Source: Anodontia alba (lineage: Eukaryota > Mollusca > Bivalvia > Lucinida > Lucinidae). Taken from it: a stretch of 64,000 bases of DNA. The notes under the pieces were generated by a model. The model saw only the letters and a program-made list of their open reading frames with translations, ran no database searches and was not told where the DNA came from. Location: positions 73,478,110 through 73,542,109 of the forward strand of contig OZ024829.1 of the NCBI GenBank assembly GCA_964016985.1, read 5' to 3'. Shown piece by piece: positions 23,101 through 34,791 of the stretch. The translations under genes were made by a program, and so were the position numbers. How positions within the stretch are numbered: the first letter of the stretch is position 1; every line of letters starts with the position of its first letter.

Positions 23101-24860
23101 GTGTTACTGATTTAGAAGGGACATTATAAAATCATTATAATCCTTCAAGTGGTTCATAGGCACATTATTGGTACATTGGTTATGTCACCAAGATAAGATA
23201 AAATAAAACATTCTTTGTGTTGCTTCATACTTAATAACATTATAACATGTCATAATAATTAATTAAATAAAAATCTACAAGTTAAGTTTGATAGTTTACT
23301 CTAAGAAACATAAATTTAGAAAAGTTAGAAAATATAACAAAAACAACAACAAAAAAAAAATCAAGGGTATTGTTATGCAAAATCCTATTTGTTTTTGTCC
23401 AGGATGATACACATTTTCTAGTGCATTTTCTATATTTGTCAAAAGAAAAATAAAAAACTACAGAAGAGCATATTTTCCTTGTTATTTTAAATATAGCTTT
23501 CTGAAAAGTACAGCATTGTGTATAAAATTAAATTAAATTGCCATTTTAACCTCATAATCTTAACATGATGAATATATATGAGTGTTTGGGCTTCCTGGCT
23601 ATTTTCTAATTGCCTTTCAAAATCATACTTTTTACAGATAATAGATAAAATGTGTAAAGGAGTATTATGTAGGCAATGCATTTCCATACATTTGTGCTTT
23701 TTGACAGTACACTTAATGTTAAATTTTTGTTTAGTTAGGAACTCATCTTCATTCTTCAAAAAAAATGCTAAGTCCACATAAAAGCACAAAAAAGGCACAC
23801 ATAAAAATGACTAAGTTCTTTTGAGTAGCAAGCTGAATTTCAAAGTTCTCAAAAGCCACATAATAGATACACTGCAAAAATCTAAGTTCTCATAAGTACA
23901 TAAAAGGCACATCAAAAAATGACCAAGTCCAAATCAGGTACACAATAAGCACACTGGAAACATTTTAAGTTTTTTCGGGTACCGGTACATGACAGGCACA
24001 ATGAAAAATGACTAAGTCTGAAAAAGCACAAAAAAAGCACATTAAAAATTTCTAAGTTCTCAGTCAGGTACAAAATAAGTATACCTATTGTGTGCCTAAA
24101 TCCTAAAGGCACATAATAAGTACAAAATAGGTACATATTATGTGCCTATTTTGTACCTAATTTTGGTATGGGAGGAAGCTTTGGGGTGACTTGTAGATCA
24201 AAAATAGCCAAAATTGTTCCAATTGGAAATCCAAGATGAAAATCTATTTATCTCTTCTTCTCCTGAACCGAAAGGCCAATTGACTCGAAACTAGGAAGCA
24301 TAGGGGTGACTGGTAGACCAAAATTAGCTAAAATCATTCTGATCAGAAATCCAAGATGGCCACCATGGCGGCTTTCTTAAAAATCTATTTGTCACTTCTT
24401 CTCCAGAATGGAAAGGCCAATAATCTTGAAACTTGGTAAGAATCATCCAGGTGACTTGTAGATCAAAAATAGCTAAAATCATTCTGATTGGAAATACAAG
24501 ATGGCCACCACAGTTGCCATCTTGAAAATCTATTTGATAGGAAGTATCTGGATGACTTGTAGATCAAAAATAGCTAAAATCATTCTGATTGGAAATCCAA
24601 GATGGTCACCCTAGCAGCCATGTTGAAAATCTATTTTGAACTTTTTTTCCTGAACCAAAAGGGCAGTTGACTCAAACTTCATTGGAAGTATCGAGGTGAC
24701 TTGTTGATCAAAAGTATCTAAAATAGTTCTGATTGGAAATCCAAGATGGCCTCCATCTTGAAAATCAATATTGAACTTCTTCTCATGAACTGAAAGGCCA
24801 ATTGACTCAGTGTCTGGTAATCAGGTGAGCGATACAGGGCCATCTTGGCCCTCTTGTGTT
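20149..24860 (+). mobile_element. Helentron-like element a4, split by element C
   Basis: The ~137-bp array at 20149-20828 resumes at 24173. It finishes with TCAGGTGAGC (24821-24830), the hairpin AGGGCCA-TCT-TGGCCCT (24836-24852) and a near-CTTGTT end. The last three monomers match those of the complete copy at 57926-59411, including 'cttcattggaagtatcgagg'. A 25-base A-run at 20730-20754 replaces part of one monomer. Confidence 0.65.
20829..24172. mobile_element. Element C, copy 1 (3.34 kb, terminal inverted repeats)
   Basis: It starts CCCATACCAAAAAAAAGTAC and ends with the inverse, ATTTTGGTATGGG. Next to both tips are 'gtacaaaataagcaca'-type words. The block at 20990-21735 is a phased array of GTACC words. 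It interrupts a monomer of a4 between 'ttggtag' and 'gaagc', leaving AG on both sides (20827-20828 and 24173-24174), a probable 2-bp duplication. Short frames at 21746-22045 and 22197-22469 and a minus-strand frame at 23487-23798 are only partly kept in copy 2 and match no known transposase. The family was not recognised. Confidence 0.75.
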
Positions 24861-25690
24861 AGAGTAATGTATGTAAGGCTATAGGAGCCAAAATTATTTT
24901 TTCTAAAGACTTTCATTTCTAACACATACAATACACTTATTGATTATATTAACATTTGTAATTTTAGGTGTGCTCTTACCTTACTTTGAATTTGCAATGA
25001 TGACAGCTTGTTTTAGACATTTCTATGTGTTGAAATTGGGTACTGTCACAAATGTGTGATTTTCTGGACATAAGCTACCAATTTCAGATTGCTATCGTAC
25101 TGAAAAATTATAAACATGTATCAAAATCATTGAAAAGTGTTATTAGATTTACTCCCTCTTGGTGGTACCAAAAAGTTATATGGTCTGTTGACTATGTCTG
25201 TTTGTTGCTCACCCTTTAATCTTATCAGCAAGATACCTCGATAACTGTTTGAGCTAGGGACTGAAACTTGGTGAGCTTATTGGTGCTGAGGAGTAGATCT
25301 CCTACTTCTGAAAAAAAATCAGATTTATTTTGTGAGAGTAGTGCCCTTTTTTCAACGTTGGCATTTGTTGGGACAAGCATACAGTTGGGGCATAGTGTTT
25401 AACAAACATATAATTATAGTGTAAAAAAAAACATTGAAAATATTAAGAAAAATATTAATTCCTGTTAGTTTAGAATGTATGAAGATTCACAAAAGATGGA
25501 ACAATCAATAGGTAACATATGCAGCTGATTTATAAAAATGTGCACGAGCTGTTTTTTGTTTCCAACAGTGAGTTTGTTTTCTCTATTTCAGTACTAAGAT
25601 CTAGTATAAACAGATCTTTGCTATCTAATGAGATGAAAAAGAAGTTGTTAAGGTTAGCATTTCTTCTATTATATCTGTTTTTGTTATTTC
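24861..25690. other. Intronic sequence upstream of RasGRF exon, with a repeat remnant
   Basis: About 25140-25410 resembles the 'gttggggcatagtgttt' 3' end of the b-type elements ('agttggggcatagtgtttaa' at 25383). The stretch directly before 25693 is pyrimidine-rich, as expected of a splice acceptor. Confidence 0.5.
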
Positions 25691-25692
25691 AG

Positions 25693-25895
25693 GTGCTTCT
25701 CTGGAATCACTTACCAGCTCTTCTTCACAAAGTACATTACAGCCCTGCCAGCTCATTATAGAAAGGGAGAGATTTGACTACAATGGACTGGATTTCCATA
25801 TCATTATTGACTCAAAGAGTGGACCACAGATAGTTATTGTTCTAGTTGCTTCAACGCATATTGAAAAGGCAGCTTGGTGTAGTGACATTAGTCAG
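25693..25895 (+). CDS. RASGRF: RasGRF-like exon: end of second PH domain (partial)
   Basis: RasGRF proteins are Ca2+/calmodulin-regulated exchange factors that load GTP on Ras, and on Rac through their DH domain. This exon is bounded by 'tttttgttatttcag' and CAG|gtatat. The reading frame begins after two leading bases and has no stop. It encodes a Ser-rich loop (SLESLTSSSSQSTLQ), then LDFHIII and LVASTHIEKAAWCSDISQ. The last part aligns with the C-terminal strand and helix of the PH domain that follows DH in RasGRF1/2, where an EKAAW.SDISQ motif is characteristic, including the conserved Trp. The exon ends on a complete codon (phase 0). The preceding exon was not found. The assignment rests on remembered family sequence, not on a search. 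Confidence 0.85.
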
Positions 25896-25959
25896 GTATA
25901 TATTTATAAGAAAGCTTTATGAATGAGTTTCTTGACACATAAAGGGGCCTTATGTGGAC

Positions 25960-26810
25960 ACAAATGGTGAAGTTCCAGTTCAGCCACATTGTTTTGTGCT
26001 GGAGCTTTCATTTTTTGTGTGTCCCAGATCAGAGGCATCCCTTCAGTTGCATGGTGCTTTTACCTTTTGCCAGTCTCAGACTAGAAATGTCCATGCTGTT
26101 GAGGCTTTCAAATTGCGCCAATCCCAGATCAAACGCAACCCTGCAATTGGTGCTTTCATATTTTGCCAGTCCCATATCAGATACATCTATGCAGTTAGTG
26201 CTTTCACATTTTGCCAGTTCCAGATCAGACACATTTTTGCAGATGGTGCTTTCATCTTTTGCCAGTCACAGATTAGACACATCTCTGCAGTTGGTGCTTT
26301 CACCTGATACCAATCTCAGACTAGCCACATCCATGCTGTTGTTGCTGTCATATAGTGCCAATCCCAAGTCAGATACATCCCTGCAATTGGTGCTTTTGCC
26401 AGTCCCAGATCAGACACATCTCTGCAGTTAGTGCTTTCACCATTTGCCAGTCCCAGATCAGACACATCTCTGCAGTTAGTGCTTTCACCTTTTGCCAATC
26501 CCAGATCAGACACATCTCTGCAGTTAGTGCTTTCACCATTTGCCAGTCCCAGATCAGACACATCTCTGCAGTTAGTGCTTTCACCTTTTGCCAGTCCCAG
26601 ATCAGAGTCATATCTGCAGTTGAGGCTTTCACCATTTACCAGTTCCAGATCAGACACATCTCTGCAGTCTTTGCTTTCACCATTTGCCAGTCCCAGATCA
26701 AGCACACCTCTGTAGTTAGTGCTTTCACCTTTTGACAGTTCCATATCAGACCCATTTCTGCAGTTAATTCTTTCACCTTTTGCCAGTCCCCTCACGGAAT
26801 TGCAGTATAC
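25960..26810. repeat. 48-bp satellite D, block 1
   Basis: The monomer is 48 bp (for example 26401, 26449 and 26497) around 'cccagatcagacacatctct', 'gcagttagtgctttcacc' and 'ttttgcc'. Because 48 is a multiple of three, several frames stay open on both strands, giving repetitive 16-residue 'proteins'. These are not genes. The block edges are more diverged than the centre. Confidence 0.85.
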
Positions 26811-27189
26811 TTGCAGCATTCATGCTCCCTAATCTCAGCAGCATGAAAACAGTATGGGAACTGAAGACATGCCCATTTAACTATACACAGATGCAGCAGT
26901 TTCAGTTATTTAAATTATGCTGAAATCATGCTGCAACTCAGCCAATATTTAAATCATGCTGCAAATGTGCTCCTACTGTAGTATACACAGCATAAATACG
27001 CTGCACTTGTAGTATACGCTGCATTTGCAGTATATGTATTGTTTGTGTTTTACATCCCGGTAAACAGCCTTTGCAAAAATCACATTATCTGAAAAACATT
27101 TCAGTCTGATGAGTGTTTGACTTGAGATCAGGAAATCACTGATACTATCATCCAGTCTAGCATCATCCTTTTGTGGAAAATTTCAGAGT
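26811..27189. repeat. Cluster of short dyad words (GCTGCA, GTATAC)
   Basis: Between about 26812 and 27032, words such as 'catgctgca', 'tagtatac' and 'gctgcatttgcagtatat' recur at 10-25-bp spacing. The remainder is unremarkable. Confidence 0.35.
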
Positions 27190-27466
27190 GATCATGAATT
27201 ATTCTGTGGTCATTCTCTCCTACCCACTTGGCCTACAGTTGGGCAAGGCCTGCTGTCCTTGCAGCAGGTAAGGGTAGAGGGGGAATGTTTTTATTTCTTC
27301 CGTTCCTTCACTTTCATTCATTTTCCTTTCTCCCCTGTCCCTCTCTTTCATCTCCTCTACTATCTCTTCTATCTCTCTTCTCCCTTTCTCTGGGAGATGA
27401 CACAAAATGACCCACAAGGGTTGACGTGTCGTTAAACCCCAACTCAAGCCATCAATAAATATAGGG
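27190..27466 (+). mobile_element. SINE-like element related to S1
   Basis: The head 'gatcatgaattattctgtgg' and 'tcattctctcc' matches the head of the S1 copy at 28903. The tail 'gtcgttaaaccccaactcaa' is a variant of the S1 tail. The middle ('gcaaggcctgctg', then T/C-rich sequence) differs. No clear target duplication. Confidence 0.5.
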
Positions 27467-27755
27467 CAGGTACCAGTGACTGCATAGCAGAAAGATAGAC
27501 ACTGAGAACTTGAGAGTCTCAGTAAAACCGAGACTCCAATTTTCTAATCTGTAGTGTGTTCTTTGTTTCCAAAGGCAATCTTTTTTATGTTTATTTTACT
27601 ACACTGCAGCTGGTGTCAGTGCCGTGTGGCAGTGGTAGAACATCTCCCCATACATCACCATAGTACAGATTATATTTCATTTCCTTTGGGATCATTTGGC
27701 CCATTGTGGTATATTTGAAAATGGAGTTCTGCTCGTGTATACGCTAGAGGCCTGC

Positions 27756-28902
27756 CCAATATCAGCCACATCCCTGCAGATGGTGCATTTATCTTTTGCC
27801 AGCCCAGTGTCACACACATCCCTGCAGTCAATGTTTTCATCTTTTGCCAGTCCAATATCAGGCACAATATTAGGGTGACAAAAGATGAAAGCACTGACTG
27901 CAGAGATGTGCCTGATCTTGGGCTGGCAAAAGATGAAAGCACCAACTGCAGAGATGTGCCTGATCTTTTACTGACAAAAGATGACAAAAGATGAAAGCAC
28001 ATCGCTGTAGTCAGGCACATCGCTGTAGTTGCTTCTTTCCTCTTTTGCCAGCCCAAGATCAGGCACATTCTTGCAGTCAGTTCTCTCATTGTTTGCCAGC
28101 CCAATATCAGGCACATCTCTGCAGTTGGTGCTTTCACCTTTTGTTAGCTCAATTATCAGGCACATCCCTGCAGTTGGTGCTTTCATCTTTTGCCAGCCCA
28201 AGATCAGGCACATCACTGCAGTCAGTGCTTTCAGCTTTTGTCAGTAAAAGATCAGGCACATCTCTGCAGTTGGTGCTTTCATCTTTTGCCAGCCCAAGAT
28301 CAGGCACATCTCTGCAGTCAGTGCTTTCATCTTTTGTCAGTAAAAGATCAGGCACATCTCGGCAGTTGGTGCTTTCACATTTGCTAGCTCAATATCAGGC
28401 ACATCTCTGCAGTTGGATGGTTTTACATTTTGCCAGCCTAAGATCAGGCACATCCCTGCAGTTAATGCTTTCACTTTCTGCAAGCCCAAAGTCAGGCACA
28501 TCCCGGCTGTTAGTGCTTTCATCTTGTTCAAGCCCAATATCAGGCATATCCCTGCAGTTGGTGCTTTCATCTTTTGCCAGCACAATGTCAGGCACGTCTC
28601 TGCAGTTGGTGCTTTCATCTTTTGCTATCTCAATATCAGGCACATCTCTGCTGTTGGTGCTTTCATCTTTTGCCAGCCTAATATCAGGCACATCTCTGCA
28701 GTTGGTGATTTCTTTTTGTGCTAGCCCAATACAAGGCACATCTCTGCTTTCATGTTTTGCAGCCTAATATCAGGGACATCTCTGCAGTTGGTGCATTTAT
28801 CTTTTGCCAGCCCAATATCAGGCACATCCCTGCAGTTGGTGCTTTCATCTTTTGTCAGCCTAATATCAGGCACATCCCTGCAGTTGGTGCTTTCATCTTT
28901 TG
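27756..28902. repeat. 48-bp satellite D, block 2a, with inverted monomers
   Basis: The monomer is 'agcccaatatcaggcacatc', 'cctgcagttggtgctttc', 'atcttttgcc'. At about 27870-27998 the monomers run in the opposite orientation ('aaagatgaaagcaccaactg', 'gagatgtgcctgatc') before the array returns to the original strand. The 258-residue frame at 27991-28767 is a repeat artefact. Confidence 0.85.
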
Positions 28903-29109
28903 ATCATGAAATATTTTCTATGGTCATTCTCTCCCTTCCACTGATTCAAAAAGGGCAGTTGTCAGTTTCTGGTGAAAGAATGTGCACAATACTGGTTAAC
29001 CGCTTAGAGGACTAAGCCTGCCCAATAAATATGTGGTTGGGTAAACTGACCACACTCAACATGACCCCATTGGGTTGACTGGGCCATAAAATCTCAACAC
29101 AAACTTTTG
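28897..29109 (+). mobile_element. SINE-like element S1, near full length, in satellite D
   Basis: The insert 28903-29103 starts ATCATGAAATATTTTC, contains 'tggttaaccgcttagaggac' and ends 'ctcaacacaaa'. CTTTTG occurs on both sides (28897-28902 and 29104-29109), a 6-bp target duplication. Removing it restores a normal 48-bp monomer. Confidence 0.7.
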
Positions 29110-29926
29110 TCAGCCCAATATCAGGCACATCCCTGCCATCAGTGCTTTCATCTTATGTCAGCCTAATATCAGGCACATCCCTGCAGTTGGTGCTTTCATC
29201 TTTTGTCAGCCTAATATCAGGCACATCCCTGCAGTTGGTGCTTTCATTGTTTGTCAGCCCAATATCAGGCACATCCCTACAGTTGGTGCTTTCATCTTTT
29301 GTCAGCCTAATATCAGGCACATCCCTGCAGTTGTTGCTTTCATTGTTTGTCAGCCTAATATCAGGCACATCCCTGCAGTTGGTGCTTTCATTGTTTGTCA
29401 GCCTAATATCGGGCACATCCCTACAGTTGGTGCTTTCATCTTTTGTCAGCCCAATATCAGGCACATCCCTGCAGTTGGTGCTTTCATTGTTTGTCAGCCC
29501 AATATCAGGCACATCCCTACAGTTGGTGCTTTCATCTTTTGCCAGCCCAATATCAGGCACATCCCTGCAGTTGGTGTTTTCATTTTTTGTTAGCCGAATA
29601 TCAGGCACATCCCTGCAGTTGGTGCTTTCATTGTTTGTCAGCCCAATATCAGGCACATCCCTGCAGTTGGTGCTTTCATTGTTTGCCAGCCCAATATCAG
29701 GCACATCCCTGCAGTTGGTGTTTTCATCTTTTGTTAGCCGAATATCAGGCACATCCATGCAGTTGGTGCTTTCATTGTTTGTCAGCCCAATATCAGGCAC
29801 ATCCCTGCAGTTGGTGCTTTCATTGTTTGTCAGCCCAATATCAGGCACATCCCTGCAGTTGGTGCTTTCATTGTTTGCCAGCCCAATATCAGGCATATCC
29901 CTGCAGTCAGTGCTTTTATCTTTTGT
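29104..29926. repeat. 48-bp satellite D, block 2b
   Basis: Very regular 48-bp monomers. They give open frames of 292 residues on + (29142-30020) and 247 residues on - (29153-29896), with 16-residue periods such as ESTNCRDVPDIGLTNN on the minus strand. The regularity and the openness of both strands speak against a protein. Confidence 0.85.
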
Positions 29927-32158
29927 TATGCCCCCAACTTCAAAGAAGTTGGAGGGCTATATTGCTTCTGGGTTGTTCGTCCGTCCGTCCTTCCGTCCGT
30001 CCGTTTGTCACGCTTTTTGACGCATAGCATAACTTTAGAACCGTGAATGCTACTGTTTTGAAATTTCTTATGTGGATTCCTCATGAAAAAATAGCTGACA
30101 CATTTTTTTTTCTTGACAGGATTATGCCCCTTTTCTGAGTTATGGCCCTTTGAAAAAATATGGATAAATCTTGTCAGCAAAATATCTCAGAAACTATTGA
30201 AGCTAGAGCCTTGAAACATGATGAATAGACTGATAGTGATGAGTAGATAACCTGATTAACTTTTGAAGAAATTTTGAAAAATACTTCTTGAGTTATGGAC
30301 CTTTGTAATTTTGGGCATTTACACCTTGTCAGCAAAATATCTCAAAAACTGTTTGACCTAGAGCCTTGAAAATTAGTAAGTGGATTTGTAGTGATGAATA
30401 GATGACCTGATTAACTTTTGAAGAAATTCTGAAAAATACTTTATGAGTTATGGCTCTTTGAATTTTTGGGCATTTTTACCTTGTCAGCAAAAGATCTCAA
30501 AAACCGTTGGAGCTAGAGGGTTGAAACTTGATGAATAGACTGGTAATGATGAGTAGACAACCTGATTAACTTTTGAAGAAATTTTGAAAAATACTTCTTG
30601 AGTTATGGCCCTTTGTAATTTTGGGCATTTTTACCTTGTCAGCAAAATATCTCAAAAACTGTTAGAGCTAGATCCTTGAAACTTAGTAAATGGATTTGTA
30701 GTGATGAGTAGATGACCTGATTAACTTTTGAAGAAATTCTGAAAAATATTTCATGAGTTATGGCCCTTTGTAATTTTGGGCATTTTTATCTTGTCAGCAA
30801 AATATCTCAAAAACCGTTGGAGCTAGAGCCTTGAAACTTGATGAATAGACTAATAGTGATGAGTAGACAACCTGATTAACTTTTGAAGAAATTTTGAAAA
30901 ATACTTATTGAGTTATGGCCCTTTGTAATTTTTTACATTCTTATCTTGTCAGCAAAATATCTTAAAAACTGTTAGAGCTAGAGACTTGAAACTTGGTGAA
31001 TTGATTGGTAATGATGAGTAGATGACCTGATTAACTTTTGTGTAAATTCTGAAAAATATTTCATAAGTAATGGCCCTTTGTAAATTTGGGCATGTTTCCC
31101 GTGTCAGCAAAATATCTAAAAACTATTGAAGCTGGAGCCTTGAAATTTGATCAATAGATTGGTAGCAATGAGTAGATGATCTGATTATGCCCCCAGTTTC
31201 AAATGAAATTGATGGGGCATATTATTTTACCTCCATTTGTCTGTCTGTCTGTTTGTCCGTTCGTCAAGCTTTTTTGTGCATGCCATATCTTAAGAACCCT
31301 GCATGCTAGGGTTTTGAAATTTTATATTTGGGTTCCCAATGAAAAAATAGCTGACACCTATTTTTTACCTTGTCCAGCATGTTTGTTTAGAGTTATGCCC
31401 CTTTGCAAAAAATCAGAAGTAAATCTTGTGAGCAAGATATCTTGAAAAGTATTTAAGCTGGGTTCTTGAAATTTAATATAGTGAGTGGGAATGATGTGTA
31501 AATTACCTCATTATATTTTGAGAGAATTCTGTGAAAATATTGATAAAGTTACGGCCCTTAACGGTTCTGTGCATTTTGACCTTGTCAGCAAGATGTCTCG
31601 AAAAGTACTTAAGCTAGGGTCTTGAAATATTATATGCTGATTGAGGATGATGTGGAGATTACCTGATTTGTTTTTAGGGAATTCCATGAAAAATCGACTT
31701 AGTTATTGCCCTTTGTAGTTCTAGGCATTTTGACCTTTTCAGCAAGATGTCTCAAAAAGTGTTTAAGCCAGAGCCATGATATTTGGTATACTGATTGGGA
31801 TTGAGGAGGAGATCACCTGATTAAATTTTGAACCAATTAAATGATATGTTGGGAGTTATGGCCTTTCGCAATTTCTGGCCATTTAATGTAGTTGCTTTAT
31901 TGTGTATAGTATAAGTTTACAACCATGTATGCTAATGTTTTGAAATTTCATATTTTGATTCCTCATGAAAAAATAGGTGACCGTATTTTTTTCTTACCCC
32001 AATTATCTCCTATTTTAGAGTTATTTCCCTTTGATAAAATAACATTGAAATCTAATATATTTGTACTGTTGTTACCATCATGGGCAAGCAGTGTTGGAGT
32101 CCAGCAGTGTTAGAGTCAGGCAGTTGGGGGCATAGTGTTTTACAACACCAGCTCTAGT
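29927..32158 (+). mobile_element. Helentron-like element b1 (2.23 kb) in satellite D
   Basis: It starts TATGCCCCCAACTTC, with hairpin CCAACTTC-AAA-GAAGTTGG and 'gtccgtccgtcc'. About 155-bp monomers follow ('gagttatggccctttgtaat', 'cttgtcagcaaaatatctca'). A second hairpin start (CCCCCAGTTTC ... GGGG) lies inside at 31188. It ends GTTGGGGGCATA, hairpin GTGTT-TTA-CAACAC, and CTCTAGT. The junctions 'cttttgt|tatgccc' and 'ctctagt|tagcctaata' show insertion between two T residues of a D monomer. Confidence 0.75.
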
Positions 32159-32254
32159 TAGCCTAATATCAGGCACATTCCTGCAGTTGGTGCTTTCATC
32201 TTTTGCCAGCCCAATATCGGGAACATCCCTGCAGTCAGTGCTTTCATCTTTTGT
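32159..32254. repeat. 48-bp satellite D, two monomers between b1 and b2
   Basis: Exactly two 48-bp monomers (96 bp) separate the two b elements. They are in the same phase as the rest of the array. Confidence 0.85.
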
Positions 32255-34791
32255 TATGCCCCCAACTTCAAAGAAGTTGGAGGGGCATATTGCTTCTGGG
32301 TTGTTCGTCCGTCCGTCCGTCCGTTCGTCACGCTTTTTGATGCATAGGATAACTTTAAAACCGTGAATGCTACTGTTTTGAAATTTCATATATGGATTCC
32401 TCATGAAAAAATAGCTGACACGTGTTTTTTTTCTTGACAGGATTATGCCCCTTTTCTGAGTTATGGCCCTTTGAAAAAATATGGATGCAATCTTGTCAGC
32501 AAAATATCTCAAAAACTATTAAAGCTAGAGCCTTGAAATTTGATGAATAGACTGGTAGTGATGAGTAGACAACCTTATTAACTTTTGAAGAAATTTTGAA
32601 AAATACTTCTTGAGTTATGGCCCTTTGTAATTTTGGGCAATTTTACCTTGTCAGCAAAATATCTCAAAAACTGTTAGAGCTAGAGCCTTGAAACTTAGTA
32701 AATGGATTTGTAGTGATGAGTAGATGACCTGATTAACTTTTGAAGAAATTCTGAAAAATGCTTCAAGAGTTATGGCCCTTTGTAATTTTGGGCATTTTTA
32801 TCTTGTCAGCAAAATATCTCAAAAACCGTTGGAGCTAGAGCCTTGAAACTTAATGAATAGACTGGTAGTGATGAGTAGACAACCTGATTAACTTTTGAAG
32901 AAATTTTGAAAAATGCCTTTTGAGTTATGGCCCTTTGTAATTTTGGGCATTTTTACCTTGTCAGCAAAATATCTCAAAAACTGTTAGAGCTAGAGCCTTG
33001 AAACTTAGTAAATGGATTTGTAGTGATGTGTAGATGACCTGATTAACTTTTGAAGAAATTCTGAAAAACACTTCATGAGTTATGGCCCTTTGTAATTTAG
33101 GGTATTTTTAACTTGTCAGCAAAATATCTCAAAAACTATTGAAGCTAGAGCCTTGAAACTTGATGAATAGACTGGTAGTGATGAGTAGACAACCTGATAA
33201 ACTTTTGAAGAAATTTTGAAATATACTTCTTGAGTTATGCCCCTTTGTAATTTTAGGCATTTTTATCTTGTCAGCAAAATATCTCAAAAACTGTTAGAGC
33301 TAGAGCCTTGAAACTTAGTAAATGGATTTGTAGTGACGAGTAGATGACCTGATTAATTTTTGAAGAAATTCTGAAAAATACTTCATGAGTTATGGCCCTT
33401 TGTAATTTTGGGCAATTTTACCTTGTCAGCAAAATATCTCAAAAACTGTTGGAGCTAGAGCCTTGACACTTGATGAATAGACTGGTAGTGATGAGTAGAC
33501 AACCTGATTAACTTTTGAAGAAATTTTGAAATATACTTCTTGAGTTATGCCCCTTTGTTATTTTGGGCATTTTTATCTTGTCAGCAAAATATCTCAAAAA
33601 CTATTAGAGCTAGAGACTTGAAACTCGGTGAATTGATTGGTAATGATGAGTAGATGACCTGATTAATTTTTATGTAAATTCTGAAAAATATTTCATAAGT
33701 AATGGCCCTTTGTAAATTTGGGCATGTTTCCCTTGTGAACAAAATATCTCAAAAACTATTGAAGCTGGAGCCTTGAAACTTGATGAATAGATTGGTAGCG
33801 ATGAGTAGATGACCTGATTATGCCCCCAGTTTCAAATGAAATTGATGGGGCATATTATTTTGCCTTCATTTGTCCGTCCGACTGTTTGTCCATTCATCAA
33901 GCTTTTTTTGTGCATGCCATATCTTAAGAACCCTGCACGCTAGGGTTTTGAAATTTTATATTTGGGTTCCCAATGAAAAAATAGCCGACCCGTATTTTGT
34001 TTCTTGTCTAGCATGTTTATTTAAAGTTATGCCCCTTTGAAAAAAATCAGAATTAAATCTTGTGAGCAAGATATCTTGAAAAGTATTTAAGCTGGGTTCT
34101 TGAAATTCAATACAGTGAGTGGGAATGATGTGTACATTATCCGATTATATTTTGAGAGAATTCCATGAAAATATTGATAAAGTTACGGCCCTTTGCAGTT
34201 CTGCTCATTTTGACCTTGTCAGCAAGATTTCTTGAAAAGCACTTAAGCTAGGGTCTTGAAATATTATATGCTGATTGAGGATGATGTGGAGATTACCTGG
34301 TTTGTTTTTTAGGGAATTCCATGAAAAATTGATGTAGTTATGGCCCTTTGTAGTTCTAGGCATTTTGACTTTTTCAGCAAGATATCTCAAAAAGTATTTA
34401 AGCTAGAGCCATGATATTTGGTATACTGATTGGGATTGAGGAGGAGATCACCTGAATAAATTTTGAACCAATTAAATGAAATGTTGGAGTTATGGCCCTT
34501 CACAATTTCGGGCCATTTAATGTCGTTGCTTTATTGTGTATAGCATAAGTTTAGAACCATGTATGCTAATGTTTTGAAATTTCATGTTTTGATTCCTCAT
34601 GAAAAAATAGGTGACCGTATTTTTTTCTTATCCCAATCATCTCCTATTTTAGAGTTATTTCCCTTTGATAAAATAACATTGAAATCATATATTTGTACTG
34701 TTGTTACTGTCATGGCTAAGCAGTGTTGGAGTCAAACAGTGTTAGAGTCAGGCAGTTGGGGGCATAGTGTTTTACAAACACCAGCTCTAGT
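32255..34791 (+). mobile_element. Helentron-like element b2 (2.54 kb), near-duplicate of b1
   Basis: It has the same 5' hairpin, the same internal second start (33821), the same 3' hairpin (GTGTTT-TAC-AAACAC, about 34768) and the same CTCTAGT end. It sits at the same position of the 48-bp monomer as b1. It is about 305 bp longer, about two ~155-bp monomers. Duplication of a segment holding element plus satellite explains this better than two insertions. Confidence 0.75.

Noticed and set aside
25591..25656. Possible small exon just upstream of the RasGRF exon ('ctctatttcag' ... 'ttaag|gtta')
   Set aside because: The phase is incompatible with the 25693 exon and the peptide resembles nothing expected.
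27756..29926. CRISPR-like regular repeat spacing
   Set aside because: The repeats are contiguous 48-bp satellite monomers without unique spacers, in a eukaryotic genome.
29142..30020. 292-residue open frame (and 247 residues on the other strand)
   Set aside because: It is a translation of the 48-bp satellite, equally open on both strands and in several frames, and it runs into the b1 element.
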